Part shown: positions 63,756 through 64,000 of the stretch, piece by piece
Layout of the letters: every line of letters starts with the position of its first letter
How positions within the stretch are numbered: position 1 is the first letter of the stretch
Assembly: GCF_004359985.1 (NCBI RefSeq)
Contig: NZ_SMRO01000002.1
Span: 2,246,536-2,310,535 of the forward strand
Source: Paraburkholderia flava
GTDB taxonomy: Bacteria; Pseudomonadota; Gammaproteobacteria; Burkholderiales; Burkholderiaceae
Direction of reading: 5' to 3'
Length of the DNA: 64,000 nt
Notes under the pieces: model-generated
The model's database searches: none
The model's input: only the letters and a program-made list of their open reading frames with translations
Told to the model about the DNA's origin: nothing
Program-made: the position numbers and the translations under genes

Positions 63756-64000
63756 CTAGCGCCCGCGCACCGCGAGGTAGCCGAGCCAGCGCCGCTCCGC
63801 GCGCCGGAACCCGGCGACCAGCGCGAACGATATCGCGCAATAGATCAGCGCCGCGAGCCCGAACGCCTCGAACGAACGATAGGTCGCCGAGTTCACGTCG
63901 CGCGCGACCTTCAGGATGTCGGGCACCGTAGCCGTAAACGCGACTGTCGTGGCGTGCAGCATCAGGATCACCTCGTTACTGTACAACGGCAACGCACGAC
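63756..64000 (-). CDS. hisM: Basic amino-acid ABC permease HisM/AotM, C-terminal part
   Basis: The gene enters from the right edge and is open from the first base there, so only its C-terminal about 80 residues are seen. They contain [40 protein letters not shown] and a final membrane helix ([16 protein letters not shown]), typical of HisM. The rest of the permease, and probably hisQ and a binding protein, lie outside the window. It is followed by hisP 50 bases later. Confidence 0.85.
   Translation of the reverse strand, partial: RALPLYSNEVILMLHATTVAFTATVPDILKVARDVNSATYRSFEAFGLAALIYCAISFALVAGFRRAERRWLGYLAVRGR

Overview
The window is high-GC DNA with dense, mostly short-spaced genes and a set of families typical of Burkholderiales. 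These include ScpB/RluB with long disordered tails, RecBCD, MdtABC, a MocR regulator, FUSC permeases, a two-subunit arginine succinyltransferase (AruF/AruG), and several EAL/HDOD proteins. The best guess is a Paraburkholderia or Burkholderia chromosome. There are no rRNA or tRNA genes, CRISPR arrays, phage genes or intact insertion sequences; the only mobile-element trace is a stand-alone DUF4096 (IS5-type transposase N-terminus) gene.

Layout, left to right. 0-5.2 kb: leftward rluB (cut by the window edge) and scpB, then an aminotransferase and a LysR regulator. 5.2-9.3 kb: small accessory genes with conspicuous palindromes (DUF4096 protein, two small exported proteins, a YdcF/DUF218 membrane protein, small hypotheticals, an ABM-type monooxygenase). 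9.5-11.2 kb: an EAL phosphodiesterase and the ribosome-rescue hydrolase ArfB. 11.4-20.8 kb: a leftward recC-recB-recD operon with ATGA overlaps at both junctions. 20.9-27.3 kb: a FUSC transporter, a small membrane protein, an Lrp-type regulator divergent from a cysteine-dioxygenase-like cupin, an Rrf2 regulator plus SDR pair, and a lipoprotein. 27.4-30.9 kb: a DJ-1/PfpI protein, a CHASE3-type histidine kinase, and a DUF190 gene divergent from crcB, which has a fluoride riboswitch in its leader. 31.4-40.5 kb: an IclR regulator and the mdtABC efflux operon. 40.6-41.7 kb: a small membrane protein and an exported peroxiredoxin. 41.8-51.4 kb: a c-di-GMP/HDOD neighbourhood (EAL-HDOD, PAS-GGDEF-EAL, HDOD, second EAL-HDOD), interrupted by a MocR regulator divergent from an SDR-cupin pair. 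51.7-54.5 kb: an amino-acid binding protein and a LysR/glutathione-transferase pair. 54.5-64 kb: the complete arginine succinyltransferase catabolic operon (astC-aruF-aruG-astD-astB-astE), its AraC-type regulator ArgR, and the 3' end of a basic amino-acid ABC transporter (hisP and part of hisM).

The best functional story is the right end: import of basic amino acids (HisM/HisP), sensing by ArgR, and conversion of arginine to glutamate plus succinate by the AST pathway, with two ArgR-like half-sites just upstream of the astC -10. Several regulator/target pairs also carry recognisable operators: an exact match to the Lrp consensus, twin Rrf2 sites, a triple 10-bp repeat of the OmpR type, and a fluoride aptamer. 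Nothing here is clearly a new defence or mobile system. The most unusual items are the stand-alone transposase-domain gene with its palindromic leader, a possible leftward small RNA ended by two tandem terminators between crcB and iclR, and the pairing of a catalytic-looking with a degenerate EAL-HDOD protein.
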